DNA from: an uncultured Luteimonas sp.
GTDB lineage: Bacteria; Pseudomonadota; Gammaproteobacteria; Xanthomonadales; Xanthomonadaceae
Length of the DNA stretch: 64,000 bases
Assembly (NCBI GenBank): GCA_938008415.1
Contig: CALLKI010000039.1
Coordinates: forward strand, 1 to 64,000
Direction: 5' to 3'
The notes below the pieces were generated by a model. It saw nothing but the letters and a program-made list of their open reading frames with translations, was not told where the DNA came from and did not search any database. Shown piece by piece: positions 17,591-26,915 of this stretch. The position numbers and the translations under genes are program-made. Within the stretch, counting starts at the first letter, position 1; each line of letters opens with the position of its first letter.

Positions 17591-18394
17591 ATGAACAGCA
17601 TCCGCCCGCGCCCCGTCGGCGAACAGCTGCGCGAATGGCGCCAGCGCCGCCGCCTCTCCCAGCTCGACCTCGCCATGCTGGCCGACATCTCGCCCCGGCA
17701 CCTGAGCTTCATCGAGACCGGCCGCTCGCTGCCGAGCCGCGCCATGCTGCTGCGCCTGTCGGACCGCCTCGACGTGCCGCTGCGCGAACGCAACACGCTG
17801 TTCGTCGCCGCCGGCTACGCCCCGGTGTACAGCGAACGCCGGATCGACGATCCATCGCTGGAGGAAGCCCGCCAGGCCATCGAACTCGTGCTGCGCGGCC
17901 ATGAACCCTACCCGGCGCTGGCAGTGGACCGCCACTGGAACCTGCAGGCCGCGAACCGTGCCCTGCCCCCGCTGCTGCAGGGCGTCTCCCCCGCGCTGAT
18001 GAAACCGCCGGTCAACGTCCTGCGGCTGAGCCTGCACCCGGAAGGCGTGGCACCGCGCATCGCCAACCTCGGGCAGTGGCGCGCGCACCTGCTGCACCGC
18101 CTGCGGCACCAGATCGAGGCCACCGGCGATCCGGAGCTCGAGGCCCTGCACGCGGAACTGGCCGCCTACCCGGCGCCGGAGCACATGGAAGAGCCCGACC
18201 CGAACGCGGTCGTGCTGCCCCTGCGGCTGCGCACGGAATCCGGCGAACTGTCGTTCCTCAGCACCACCACGGTGTTCGGCACGCCGGTCGAGGTGACGCT
18301 GTCGGAGCTTGCGATCGAATCGTTCTTCCCCGCAGACGCGGAAACCGCGAAGGCATTGCGCGCGGCGGGTTTCCCGGGCCACGACGAACCCTAG
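17591..18394 (+). CDS. XRE/MmyB-type transcriptional regulator
   Basis: 267 residues: an N-terminal helix-turn-helix (about 10-65, with LSQLDLAMLADISPRHLSFIE) and a C-terminal MmyB-like PAS-fold ligand-binding domain (about 95-265) that binds fatty acids in studied relatives. Such proteins usually regulate a divergent oxidoreductase or transporter gene; here the divergent neighbour is a small membrane protein. An ATG nine bases upstream (17582) is an alternative start. Its stop codon shares the sequence CTAG with the stop of the convergent next gene. Confidence 0.9.
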   Translation: MNSIRPRPVGEQLREWRQRRRLSQLDLAMLADISPRHLSFIETGRSLPSRAMLLRLSDRLDVPLRERNTLFVAAGYAPVYSERRIDDPSLEEARQAIELVLRGHEPYPALAVDRHWNLQAANRALPPLLQGVSPALMKPPVNVLRLSLHPEGVAPRIANLGQWRAHLLHRLRHQIEATGDPELEALHAELAAYPAPEHMEEPDPNAVVLPLRLRTESGELSFLSTTTVFGTPVEVTLSELAIESFFPADAETAKALRAAGFPGHDEP

Positions 18395-18786
18395 CGGAGC
18401 GGCTCCCCCTCCACTTCGGCCCCCGCGTCCACGCCACCCTCCGCTGCCGGCGGCTCCGGCAACGGCTCCGGGAACCGGTCGACCTGCCCCGGCGCATCGC
18501 CGGGCAGGAGGTCTCCCACGTGGTCCATGACGCCGTCCACCACATGGCTGGCCGCACGCCTGGCAAGCTCCGCGGGATCGGCAAGCTCCCCGATGCGCGC
18601 GCCGCCGAGGTCCGGGCCGAACGCGTAAAGCAGCTCCGGCACCGTCGGCCAGCCGAAGTACGGCGCGAGGAACCAGTACGCGCCGACCAGGGCCAGCAGG
18701 AACATTGCCAGTTTCAACAACGCGCCCACCAGCTTGTAGGCAAGCCAGGCGCACAGCACCAGCAGCAGCAGGCCGAGCCAGCTCAT
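18391..18786 (-). CDS. Hypothetical protein with N-terminal membrane hairpin
   Basis: 131 residues: two closely spaced membrane segments (about 3-20 and 24-45), then a soluble part with VVDGVMDHVGDLLPGD and a proline- and acid-rich tail. No family recognised. It overlaps the convergent regulator gene by four bases, both stops lying in one CTAG. The downstream region of the APC permease gene is 78 bp away on the same strand. Confidence 0.7.
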   Translation of the reverse strand: MSWLGLLLLVLCAWLAYKLVGALLKLAMFLLALVGAYWFLAPYFGWPTVPELLYAFGPDLGGARIGELADPAELARRAASHVVDGVMDHVGDLLPGDAPGQVDRFPEPLPEPPAAEGGVDAGAEVEGEPLR

Positions 18787-18863
18787 GCCGCGTGCTCCGG
18801 CACGGCACCGGCGGCGGATGCGCGGAAACGGTGGATCCCGGGCTGACGGCTCATGTGGCCATT

Positions 18864-20162
18864 CTATGCCGGACCTCCGCGGCCGCGCGCCAGCCACATC
18901 AGCAGCGCACCGGCCAGCATCGCCACGGCCACGTCGCGCAGTTCGCGCATGCCGGCATGCGCGAGCAGCCAGGCGATCAGCAGCAGGGCCGCGCAGGCCA
19001 CCCAGGGACCCGCGGGCGCGCGGAACGCGGCCGGCCCGGCCTCCCCGTCCACGCGCCGCCGCAGCACCGGCACCGCCGCGCAGGTGGCCGCGTAGGCGAG
19101 CAGCCGGGTGATGGTGCTCAGCGCGACCGCGGCCAGGAACGAGCCCCACAGCGTCAGCAGCAGCATGCAAAGCACCGTGGCCGCGATCGCCACGTGCGGG
19201 GTGCGGTATCGCGGATGGACCGCGGCGAAGGCACGCGGCAACTGTCCGCGCTCGGCCATGCCGTAGAGCAGCCGTGGCGCCGCCAGCACCAGGCCGTTGA
19301 GGGTCCCGCCGATCGACACCACGGCGCCCGCCACGATGACCGCGGCACCGGCCCGGCCCGCGAAGTGCCCGGCGGCGTCCGCCAGCGGCGTGTCCGATGC
19401 CGCCAGGTCCGGCAGCGTGCCCGCGCACACGAACTGGATCAGCAGGTACAGCGGCACGACCAGCGCCATCGACGCCAGGATCGCGAACGGCAGGGTACGC
19501 TTCGGGTCACGCACCTCGCCGGCCGGCACGGTCGCGGTCTCGAACCCGGTGAAGGCGAACACCAGCAGCAGCACCGCGGCGGAGAAATCGGCAGGCGCGG
19601 GCACGGAAGCCGGCGCGAGGTTGCCAGGGTCGACGAAGAACAGCCCGGCGGCGACGAACAGCAGCAGTGGCACCAGCTTGCCGATGGTGAAGGCATTGGC
19701 AACGGCCGCCGCGGTGCGCACGCCGCGGAAGTTGACCCATGCGAGCACGAGCGTCACCAGCACCGCCAGCAGCGCGCGCCAAGGCGCCTGTGCCAGCAGC
19801 GGCCACGGGTGCGCGAGGTAATCGACCAGCAGGTTGCACAGCGCGGCGAACGCGGTCACGCGCGTCAGCCACACCAGCCAGCCCACCTGGAAGCCGGCCA
19901 CGGGGCCGAACGCGGCATGGGCGTAGAGGTATGGACCGCCGGTGTCCTCGAAGCGGCTGCCCACCTCGGCGAAGCAGAGCACCACCAGCAGCACCAGCAC
20001 CGCACAGGCGATGTACGCCAGCAGCGCGTACGGACCGAGCAGTGCGTGCACGCGCGACGGCAGGCCGAAGATCCCCGCGCCCACCACCGCGTTGACGAAC
20101 AGCGCCACCATGCTGCCGCGGCCGATGCCGCGGACCAGTCCCGCCTGGCGCGCCGCCCCCAT
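18864..20162 (-). CDS. APC family amino acid permease
   Basis: 432 residues with twelve membrane helices of the APC superfamily. Visible family features are the helix-1 motif NAVVGAGIFGLP (about residues 24-35), the PYLYAHAAFGP segment and FAFTGFETATVPAGE in helix 6. It would move amino acids or polyamines across the inner membrane; substrate unknown. Eight bases separate its ATG from the stop of the DUF6164 gene upstream, so the two are probably co-transcribed. Confidence 0.9.
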   Translation of the reverse strand: MGAARQAGLVRGIGRGSMVALFVNAVVGAGIFGLPSRVHALLGPYALLAYIACAVLVLLVVLCFAEVGSRFEDTGGPYLYAHAAFGPVAGFQVGWLVWLTRVTAFAALCNLLVDYLAHPWPLLAQAPWRALLAVLVTLVLAWVNFRGVRTAAAVANAFTIGKLVPLLLFVAAGLFFVDPGNLAPASVPAPADFSAAVLLLVFAFTGFETATVPAGEVRDPKRTLPFAILASMALVVPLYLLIQFVCAGTLPDLAASDTPLADAAGHFAGRAGAAVIVAGAVVSIGGTLNGLVLAAPRLLYGMAERGQLPRAFAAVHPRYRTPHVAIAATVLCMLLLTLWGSFLAAVALSTITRLLAYAATCAAVPVLRRRVDGEAGPAAFRAPAGPWVACAALLLIAWLLAHAGMRELRDVAVAMLAGALLMWLARGRGGPA

Positions 20163-20170
20163 CGCGCCGG

Positions 20171-20533
20171 TCACCGCAGCAGGAAGAAGGGCCAGGCCAT
20201 GAGCACCAGCAGCCCGGCGACCGCGAGCAGTGCCAGCAGCACGGCCAGTGGCCGCGTGCGCACGATGTCCGCGAAGGTTTCCGCTGTACCCTCGCGCAGT
20301 TCGCGCTCGCGCTCCGCGCGCGCCCGCCTCCGGCGTTCGGCCTGGTACCCGTCGAGCAGCCGGCGGGCCTGCGCGACATCGCCCCCGTCGCGGATCCAGA
20401 CGCCGCCGGCGGAAATCCCGAACAGGCCCGGCGGGGTCTCGTACCAGTCGATGCCGTTGGCGTCGAGCAGGCGGCGCACGTCGTCCGCCTCGTCGTCGGG
20501 CACGTGGCGCAGGTCGAGCAGTCGTACCGGCAT
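20171..20533 (-). CDS. DUF6164-like membrane protein
   Basis: 120 residues. The N-terminal soluble part (VPDDEADDVRRLLDANGIDWYET) resembles a signal-transduction type alpha/beta fold also seen in DUF2007-like proteins, and the C-terminus has one membrane helix (about 97-118). Function unknown. It lies between the HD hydrolase (15 bp upstream) and the permease (8 bp downstream) in an apparent operon. Confidence 0.78.
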   Translation of the reverse strand: MPVRLLDLRHVPDDEADDVRRLLDANGIDWYETPPGLFGISAGGVWIRDGGDVAQARRLLDGYQAERRRRARAERERELREGTAETFADIVRTRPLAVLLALLAVAGLLVLMAWPFFLLR

Positions 20534-20547
20534 GGGCCGATGATAGC

Positions 20548-21171
20548 TCAGCGCTTCGCGCTGACCGCGCGGCGCAGGTTGGCACGTGCCGCGGCGTCAT
20601 AGCGGGCGTGGAACTCGCCGCTGAGGAAGATCCGCTCCTTCGCCAGCAGGCCCTTCAGGAAGGCGCGGCGGCGCATGCGGAACAGCCAGCCCGGCACGTG
20701 GCCGCGGTACTCGGCGGCGATGCCGCGGTCGTAGGCATCGAACACCTCCGGCGCCGCGCCGAGGATCGCCATGTCGCAGTCGAGGAAGTGCCGGGTGTCG
20801 TCGCCGTCCGCGTCCGCCGGGAAATCCCCCGGTTCGAACGAGCCGTGCCGGGCGGTGAAGCGGATCAGCTCCACCACGCGGGCGAGGTCGATGCCCGCGT
20901 CGGGCAGCCAGTGCGGGATGCGCCCGGCGGCCAGCGCCGCCGAGCGTTCCTCGTTGTCGCCGCGGCCGGCCACGTAGATGGCGTCGTGGTAGAGGATCGC
21001 CAGCGCGACCTCGGCCGGACGGTGCCAGCCCGGCCCGGCCGCCACGTCCGCGTAGTGCCGCAGCACCTCGCGGACGTGGCCGAAATCATGGTAGGCGCGC
21101 GGCGGCGTGGCGTACGCGGCCTGCAGCTCCGCCAGCATGCCCTCCGGCAGCGGGAACGGCAGGCCGTCCAT
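20548..21171 (-). CDS. HD-domain metal-dependent phosphohydrolase (COG4339 type)
   Basis: 207 residues. The HD site is visible as AYHDFGH (His/Asp near residues 28-31) and LYHDAIY (about 60-66), as in the predicted metal-dependent HD phosphohydrolases of unknown substrate. Length is normal for the family. It belongs to a close-packed minus-strand run with the upstream DMT-type transporter (gap 7 bp). Confidence 0.86.
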   Translation of the reverse strand: MDGLPFPLPEGMLAELQAAYATPPRAYHDFGHVREVLRHYADVAAGPGWHRPAEVALAILYHDAIYVAGRGDNEERSAALAAGRIPHWLPDAGIDLARVVELIRFTARHGSFEPGDFPADADGDDTRHFLDCDMAILGAAPEVFDAYDRGIAAEYRGHVPGWLFRMRRRAFLKGLLAKERIFLSGEFHARYDAAARANLRRAVSAKR

Positions 21172-21178
21172 CAGCGGG

Positions 21179-21640
21179 TCACCGCGCCTGCCACGGCCGC
21201 ACCACCAGCGCCACGCCGGCGATCACCAGCACCGCGCCGATGACGCGCATCGCGTCCACCGGGCGCTTCGCGCCGAGTACGCCGTAATGGTCGAGCAGCA
21301 GCGAGCCGGTCACCTGCCCCAGCACCACCAGGCAGATCAGCGCCGCGGCCCCCAGCCCCGGCACCAGCTTCGTGGCCGCGAACACGTACAGCGCGCCGAT
21401 GGCACCGCCGAGCCAGATCCATGCCGGCAGCGAGGCCACGCCGGACGATGGCAGCAGCGGCGTGCGCGTGGCCAGCAGTACCGCGGCCAGCAGCGTCGTG
21501 CCGACCAGGAACGAGACGAACGCGGCGTACAGCGGGCCGTTGGTGAGCGAGCCGAGCCGGGCGTTGATCAGCGCCTGCAGCGGCAGCAGCGCGCCGATCA
21601 CGACCGCCAGAACGATGCCGAAGGCCATGCCCCCCTTCAT
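21179..21640 (-). CDS. DMT family transporter (YdcZ/DUF606)
   Basis: 153 residues with five membrane segments of the YdcZ type, which form half-size drug/metabolite transporters. Sequence blocks LQALINARLG near the start and ALICLVVLGQVTGSLLLDHYG later are characteristic. Its ATG overlaps the TGA of the upstream MHS transporter gene (ATGA), so translation is probably coupled. Substrate unknown. Confidence 0.86.
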   Translation of the reverse strand: MKGGMAFGIVLAVVIGALLPLQALINARLGSLTNGPLYAAFVSFLVGTTLLAAVLLATRTPLLPSSGVASLPAWIWLGGAIGALYVFAATKLVPGLGAAALICLVVLGQVTGSLLLDHYGVLGAKRPVDAMRVIGAVLVIAGVALVVRPWQAR

Positions 21641-22944
21641 GCCTGGGCCTCCCTCTGCGACCGCACGCGGACCGCGAGCAGCGCCAGCAGGGTCAGCAGC
21701 GCCATCGCCGACAGGTACCAGCCCACCGCGTGCAGGCCGTAGCGCTCGCCCAGCCGGGTGGCGATGTACGGCGCCGGCGAGGCGCCGAGGATGCCCGCGG
21801 CGTTGAACGCCAGCGATGCGCCGGTGTAACGCACCGCTGTCGGGAACATCTCCGCCAGGATGGTGCCGCATGGCCCGTAGGTCAGGCCCATCAGGCCCAG
21901 GCCCAGGGCGAGGAACAGCAGCACCCCGGCACTGCTGCCGGACGCCAGCAGCGGCGCGAACGCGAAGCCGAAGGCGATGATCGCCGCCGTGGCCACGATC
22001 ATCGCGTTGCGCCGGCCGAAGCGGTCGGCGTACAGCGCCGCCAGCGGGATGGTGAAGGCGAAGAACAGCACGCCCACCATCTGCAGCCACAGGAAATGCT
22101 CGCGCGGGTAGCCGAGCTTCGAGGTGCCCCAGCTCAGCGCGAACACGGTCATCAGGTAGAACAGCACGAACGTCGCCACCAGCGCGATGGTACCCGTCAC
22201 CAGCGCGAACGGGTGGTCGCGCAGCACCACCAGCATCGGCACCTTCACCCGCTCCTCGCGCTCGATGGCGCGCTGGAATTCCGGCGTCTCGGCGATGCGC
22301 AGCCGCACCCACAGCCCGACCGCGACCAGCACCGCGCTGGCCAGGAACGGCACGCGCCAGCCCCATGCCAGGAACGTGGCGTCGTCCATGAAGCGGGTCA
22401 GCAGTAGGAACACGCCCGAGGACAGCAGGAAGCCGATCGGCGCGCCGAGCTGCGGGAACATGCCGTACCAGGCACGCTTGCCGGGCGGCGCGTTCTCGGT
22501 GGCCAGCAGCACCGCGCCGCCCCACTCGCCACCCAGGCCCACGCCCTGCCCCAGCCGGCACAGCGCCAGCAGCAGCGGCGCGAGGATGCCGATCTGCGCG
22601 TACGTCGGCAGCAGGCCGATGACCACCGTGGAGATGCCCATCGTCAGCAGTGCGGCCACCAGAGTCGCCTTGCGCCCGATCCGGTCGCCGAAGTGGCCGA
22701 ACAGCGCCGAGCCGAACGGCCGCGCGATGAACGCCAGGGCGAAGGTGGCGAACGACTGCAGTGTGGCCGAGACCGGATCGCCCGCCGGGAAGAACAGGTG
22801 CGGGAACACCAGCACCGCCGCGGTGGCGTAGATGTAGAAGTCGAAGAACTCGATGGTGGTGCCCACCAGGCTCGCGAACAGCACGCGCCGCTTGTCTCGC
22901 GCGGCCGCGCCCGCGGGTACCGCGGTGACGGCGTCAACGTTCAT
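21637..22944 (-). CDS. MFS transporter, metabolite:H+ symporter (MHS) type
   Basis: 435 residues, twelve membrane helices. The MHS N-terminus (TIEFFDFYIYATAAVLVFP) and the MFS loop GDRIGRKATL between helices 2 and 3 are present, as in ProP, ShiA and KgtP. It would import an organic acid or compatible solute with protons. It is the first gene of a run of five minus-strand genes. The upstream S9 peptidase gene ends 19 bp before its ATG. Confidence 0.92.
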   Translation of the reverse strand: MNVDAVTAVPAGAAARDKRRVLFASLVGTTIEFFDFYIYATAAVLVFPHLFFPAGDPVSATLQSFATFALAFIARPFGSALFGHFGDRIGRKATLVAALLTMGISTVVIGLLPTYAQIGILAPLLLALCRLGQGVGLGGEWGGAVLLATENAPPGKRAWYGMFPQLGAPIGFLLSSGVFLLLTRFMDDATFLAWGWRVPFLASAVLVAVGLWVRLRIAETPEFQRAIEREERVKVPMLVVLRDHPFALVTGTIALVATFVLFYLMTVFALSWGTSKLGYPREHFLWLQMVGVLFFAFTIPLAALYADRFGRRNAMIVATAAIIAFGFAFAPLLASGSSAGVLLFLALGLGLMGLTYGPCGTILAEMFPTAVRYTGASLAFNAAGILGASPAPYIATRLGERYGLHAVGWYLSAMALLTLLALLAVRVRSQREAQA

Positions 22945-22963
22945 GCGCTTCCACCCTTCGGCG

Positions 22964-25012
22964 TCATGGCTTCTTCTTCCCGTCCTTCTTCGCCGGAAGC
23001 GTGTATTCGATGCGGTACGGCGGCGGCTCGCCGCCCGGGCCCCTGAGATAGTGGTCCATCCACTGCATCAGCCGCAGCGAGTAGTCGTAGCGCGAGGCGG
23101 TGCGCGCGTTGCCGTGGCCCTCGCCCGGGTACAGCACCAGACGCACCGGCGCCTGCCCGGCCAGCCTGAGGTAGCGGTAGAACATGTACGACTGCATCGG
23201 CGGCACGCGCGGGTCGGCCTCGCCGTGCAGGATCAGGGTCGGCGTCTTCGACTGCTTCGCGTAGGTGACCGGGCTGGCCTTGCGGAACAGCTCCGGGTCC
23301 TCCCACGGCCAGGTCCCCATGTGCACCAGGTACTGCTCCCACGGGATGTCGCCGGTGGTGACCAGGCTGGCCTGGTCGGAAATGCCGACGAACATCACCG
23401 CCGCGGCGAAGCGGTCGCTGTAGTACGTCGCGCCCCATGCGCTGGCGTAGCCGCCGTAGGAACCGCCGGTGATGCCGACCTTCTTCGCGTCCACCAGCCC
23501 GGTGGCGACGAGATGGTCCACGCCATCCACCACGTCGTCGAACTCCTCCATCCCCGGCCTGCCGAAGCCAAGCTTCGAGAACGCCACGCCGCGCCCGGTG
23601 CTGCTGCGGTAGTTGGGGAAGAACACCGCGTAGCCCCGGGCCGCGGCGACCTGCGCCGGCTGCGCGTAGCCGCTCAGCCATCCGTTGGAGAAATGCGACT
23701 CCGGCCCGCCGTGCACCACCAAGATCAGCGGCACGCGGGCGTTGCCGCGGCGCTCCAGCGGGTGCACGAGCATGCCCTCGAGTTCGAGGCCGTCGCGCGC
23801 GCGGTAGCGGATCACCTCCTGCCTCGCCAGGCGCACGTCCTTCAGCCACGGGTTGCTGTCGGTCAGCCGCTCCGGCGCGCCGCCGCCCGAAGGCAGCAGG
23901 AAGACCTCGGCCGGATGCGCGGGCGTGCTGCCGGCGAAGGCGATGTCGCCCTGCGCGGACAGCGAGACGTCCTGGTAGACCGGGCCTTCCGGCGCCAGCA
24001 GCGTGCGCTGGCTGCCACCCTCCACCGACACCTCGCCGAGCCGCGTCCACACGCCCTCCTGGCTGACGAACAGCAGCGTCCCCGGGTCGCGCCACTCGAT
24101 GTCGCTGACGTGGCCCTCCAGGCCCGGCAGCAGGTCGCGCCAGGCGCCGCCGTCCCGGCCGACCACGAACAGCCGGCCCTGCTGCGCGTCGTGCTCGTCT
24201 TCGGCGGAGATGAAGGCCAGGTACGCGCCGTCCGGGCTCCACGACAGCCCCGACACCTTGCCCGGGTTGTCCACCCTGCCGAGCACCTTGCCGTCGAGGC
24301 CGATGATGCGCACGCGGGTGAACACCAGCGTGTCGTCGGTCAGCTGCCGGGGCGCCACCAGCAACGCGAGCCGGTCGCCGGCGGGACTCCACGCCACCGC
24401 CTGCACGCTGCCCTCCACCGGCACCGGCTTCGGCTCGCCCGCGCCCTCGTGCAGGTCCGCAAGCCACAGCTGCACCGGACGCCAGTCCTCCTCGTACACC
24501 TTCTGGCTGAAGCCCATCTTCTTCAGCGCGCGGACCTCCTCGCTCTCCGGCGCCATGGCCAGCAGGGCGGCGCGGCGCCCGTCGGGGGACAGGCTGAAGG
24601 TGGTGATGTCGGACCCCAGCCTCGCCATGACCCGCGACTCGCCGCCATCGACCGGGATCCGGTACAGCGCACGGTGCTCGTCGCCCTGGCGCTTCGCCAG
24701 GTAGGCCAGTTCGCGCCCGCCCGGCATCCAGGCCAACCCGGACACGTTCACCTTGCCGGTGACGTAGCCGCGGTCGTTGCCGTTGCGGTCGACGATGCGC
24801 AGTTCGCTCCACGCCGGCCCGTCCTCGTCCACGCCGATCCCGCGCGGCACCACCAGGGTGTAGGCCACCCGGCTGCCGTCCGGCGACAGCAGCGCCTGCG
24901 ACACGTTGCGCACCTGCGCCAGCTGCTCGAGCGTCATGCCACCGTTCGCCGAGACCGCGCCGGCGACGAGCAGCAGGCAGCCCGCCAGCATCCACGACAG
25001 GATCCGATGCAT
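22964..25012 (-). CDS. S9 family serine peptidase (prolyl oligopeptidase-like)
   Basis: 682 residues with a signal peptide (about 1-22, ending VSAN), a beta-propeller N-terminal part with WD/PD40-like repeats, and a C-terminal alpha/beta-hydrolase. The triad is visible: Ser518 in GGSYGGYAS, Asp600 in GEADPRVP and His633 in GEGHGN. It should cleave peptides in the periplasm, similar to dipeptidyl or acylaminoacyl peptidases. The ATG at 25012 has GGGGA eight bases upstream; an ATG five codons earlier has no ribosome-binding site. Confidence 0.92.
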   Translation of the reverse strand: MHRILSWMLAGCLLLVAGAVSANGGMTLEQLAQVRNVSQALLSPDGSRVAYTLVVPRGIGVDEDGPAWSELRIVDRNGNDRGYVTGKVNVSGLAWMPGGRELAYLAKRQGDEHRALYRIPVDGGESRVMARLGSDITTFSLSPDGRRAALLAMAPESEEVRALKKMGFSQKVYEEDWRPVQLWLADLHEGAGEPKPVPVEGSVQAVAWSPAGDRLALLVAPRQLTDDTLVFTRVRIIGLDGKVLGRVDNPGKVSGLSWSPDGAYLAFISAEDEHDAQQGRLFVVGRDGGAWRDLLPGLEGHVSDIEWRDPGTLLFVSQEGVWTRLGEVSVEGGSQRTLLAPEGPVYQDVSLSAQGDIAFAGSTPAHPAEVFLLPSGGGAPERLTDSNPWLKDVRLARQEVIRYRARDGLELEGMLVHPLERRGNARVPLILVVHGGPESHFSNGWLSGYAQPAQVAAARGYAVFFPNYRSSTGRGVAFSKLGFGRPGMEEFDDVVDGVDHLVATGLVDAKKVGITGGSYGGYASAWGATYYSDRFAAAVMFVGISDQASLVTTGDIPWEQYLVHMGTWPWEDPELFRKASPVTYAKQSKTPTLILHGEADPRVPPMQSYMFYRYLRLAGQAPVRLVLYPGEGHGNARTASRYDYSLRLMQWMDHYLRGPGGEPPPYRIEYTLPAKKDGKKKP

Positions 25013-25090
25013 TGCCGATTTCCCCATCCGGTGTCGAAGCCCCAGACTTTGGCGGGGATCGGTGCCGATGACAAGCGCCGGCCGTGCGGC

Positions 25091-25693
25091 TCAGGACGCC
25101 AGCTTCCACCCTCCGATGCAGCGGTAGGCGGGCCTGCCGACCGTGCTGTGCACCAGCCGGAAGTCCCGCACCCGCCAGCCGACCGGACCGGCCGCTTGCA
25201 ACGGCACCGCCTGGCGGTCGTAGAGCACGGTCAGGTGCGGCGTGAAGCTCCGTTGTTCCAGCAGGCGGCCCAGCCCCTCCCGGCGCAGCGACCCGCCCAG
25301 CCGTCGCCACAGCTCGTGCACGGGCGCGTCCCCGTCGGCCATGCGCAGCACGCAGGGTTTGTCGCGGCGCTGGCCGCCGAAGCTGCCAACCTGGTCGAAG
25401 GCGATGTCGAAGGCCGCCATCTCGACCCGCGCGGCCGCGGCGCGGGCGGCATCGAGCAGCGCCGGGTCCAGCCCCGGATGGTCGCCCAGGAAATGCAGGG
25501 TCACGTGCAGCCGCTCGCGCGGGATCAGCCGTCCCGACAGGCCGTGGCGCGCGCGCAGATCCGCGGCCAGCCCGGCGATGCGCGACGCCGTCTCCCGGTC
25601 GGGGAACAGCGCGAAGAACAGGCGGTCGGTCCGCGCCTGCGGCGCGAATCCCGCCAGCGCCATCTGCCCGCCGGGACCCGGGATGCCGCTCAC
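25091..25693 (-). CDS. thpR: RNA 2',3'-cyclic phosphodiesterase ThpR
   Basis: 200 residues of the 2H phosphoesterase superfamily. The two HxTx motifs are HVTL at 63-66 and HLTV at 153-156. Family members open 2',3'-cyclic phosphates on RNA ends and can ligate tRNA halves in vitro. The reading starts at a GTG overlapping the TGA of the upstream gene (GTGA); an ATG ten codons later is an alternative start. Confidence 0.88.
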   Translation of the reverse strand: MSGIPGPGGQMALAGFAPQARTDRLFFALFPDRETASRIAGLAADLRARHGLSGRLIPRERLHVTLHFLGDHPGLDPALLDAARAAAARVEMAAFDIAFDQVGSFGGQRRDKPCVLRMADGDAPVHELWRRLGGSLRREGLGRLLEQRSFTPHLTVLYDRQAVPLQAAGPVGWRVRDFRLVHSTVGRPAYRCIGGWKLAS

Positions 25694-26496
25694 CCCGCCC
25701 CCCGCAGCGCTTCGGCCACGCGCGCCAGTTCCGGCGCGAGCTGGCGGCGGAACCCGGCCGGCAGCGCGGCCATCGCTTCGTCCACACCGCGTGCGCCGAA
25801 CGGATCCCCCCGCCAGGCGAAGGCGACGTGGTTGCTCATCCCCGGTTCCTTCAGCACCAGCACCCGGCGGCGGCCGAAGCTGCGCCGCAGCCGTTCGACG
25901 TGTTTCCCGACATCGGTGTCGAACAGGTTGGTCGCCATCACCCCGCCATCCGCGAGCGCGTCGCGGCAGTCGTCGTACCAGCGCTGGGTGGACAGCGCGG
26001 GCGGGATGCCATGCGGGTCGTAGGCATCCACCAGCAGCACCTCGTAGCGCCCGCGCCGTTCACGCAGGAAGCCCGCGCCGTCGGCGTGGAAGACCTGCAG
26101 GCGTTCATCGTCGTCCGGAATGCGGAAGCGACGCCGCATCGCGATCACCTCCGCCTCGCTCTCGACCACCTCCAACCGCAGCGAAGGCAGGTAACGGTGG
26201 CAGAACTTGGCCTGCGAGCCCCCGCCCAGACCGACCATGCAGGCCAGCCGCGCCTCCGGCCGCCACAGCAGCGCGGCCATCATCGTGCGCGTGTACGGCA
26301 CCAGCAGGTGGAACGGCCGCCACGTGCGCATCCGGCTCTGGGTGACGTTGCCGGTGAACTTCAGCTCGGTGACGCGCCAGCCACGCTCGATCCATGCGCC
26401 CCGCGCGCGCTGGCCTGCGGTGCCCAGCCACCGTGCCAGCCATCCGCGCCAGCCGTCGCCCGCCCGTGCCATGCCCGCCTTCCCGCCGCCGCGCAT
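25690..26496 (-). CDS. Spermidine synthase-like protein
   Basis: 268 residues resembling polyamine aminopropyltransferases: the motif MVGLGGGSQAKF near 87-98 (nucleotide-binding GGG), LEVVESEAEVI and LLVDAYDPHGIPPAL. Relatives in this bacterial group are annotated as spermidine synthase-like, but the active-site residues that define true SpeE are not all evident, so the substrate is uncertain. It abuts the DksA-like gene with no gap and overlaps thpR by four bases, so the three form one transcript. Confidence 0.8.
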   Translation of the reverse strand: MRGGGKAGMARAGDGWRGWLARWLGTAGQRARGAWIERGWRVTELKFTGNVTQSRMRTWRPFHLLVPYTRTMMAALLWRPEARLACMVGLGGGSQAKFCHRYLPSLRLEVVESEAEVIAMRRRFRIPDDDERLQVFHADGAGFLRERRGRYEVLLVDAYDPHGIPPALSTQRWYDDCRDALADGGVMATNLFDTDVGKHVERLRRSFGRRRVLVLKEPGMSNHVAFAWRGDPFGARGVDEAMAALPAGFRRQLAPELARVAEALRGAG

Positions 26497-26763
26497 TCAG
26501 CGCAGCTGGCTGTCCTTGCTGCCGCGGCGGTTGTAGCCGGTGAACGGCGCGTCTTCCCGTTCACGCGCTTCCTGGCAGGCGATGCAGAGCCGCACGCCGG
26601 GCATGGCCCTGCGCCGCGCCTCCGGGATCGGCGCGTCGCACTCCTCGCAATGCGTCAGCGACGGCCCCGACGGCAGGCGGCTGCGCGCGCGTTCGATCGC
26701 GTCCTTCACCGTCGCGTCGATCTGTTCGTGCACCGCGCCGTCACCGGCCCAGCCGGTCGCCAT
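26497..26763 (-). CDS. DksA/TraR-type zinc finger protein
   Basis: 88 residues with a four-cysteine zinc site (Cys39, Cys42, Cys60, Cys63) in the HCEECDAPIPEARR context typical of short DksA/TraR (YbiI-like) proteins. Unlike DksA it lacks the long coiled coil. It may bind RNA polymerase or nucleic acid. It is the first gene of the run with the spermidine synthase-like gene and thpR. Confidence 0.85.
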   Translation of the reverse strand: MATGWAGDGAVHEQIDATVKDAIERARSRLPSGPSLTHCEECDAPIPEARRRAMPGVRLCIACQEAREREDAPFTGYNRRGSKDSQLR

Positions 26764-26915
26764 CCACCGATCCTCCTGACGTGTCCGCGGTCAGGATACC
26801 AGCGTTCATCCTGAATGGCCGCGCGAAAAGCCAATCCGCGCACATCCATGCACTGGCACCGGGAAGAAGACGGTACTAGGCTGGACGTGCCCCGCAAGTT
26901 CCTGGAGGGCACGTC

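Noticed and set aside
18391..18394. Two convergent stop codons sharing CTAG
   Set aside because: A curiosity of tight packing; it explains the four-base overlap and has no further meaning that I can support.
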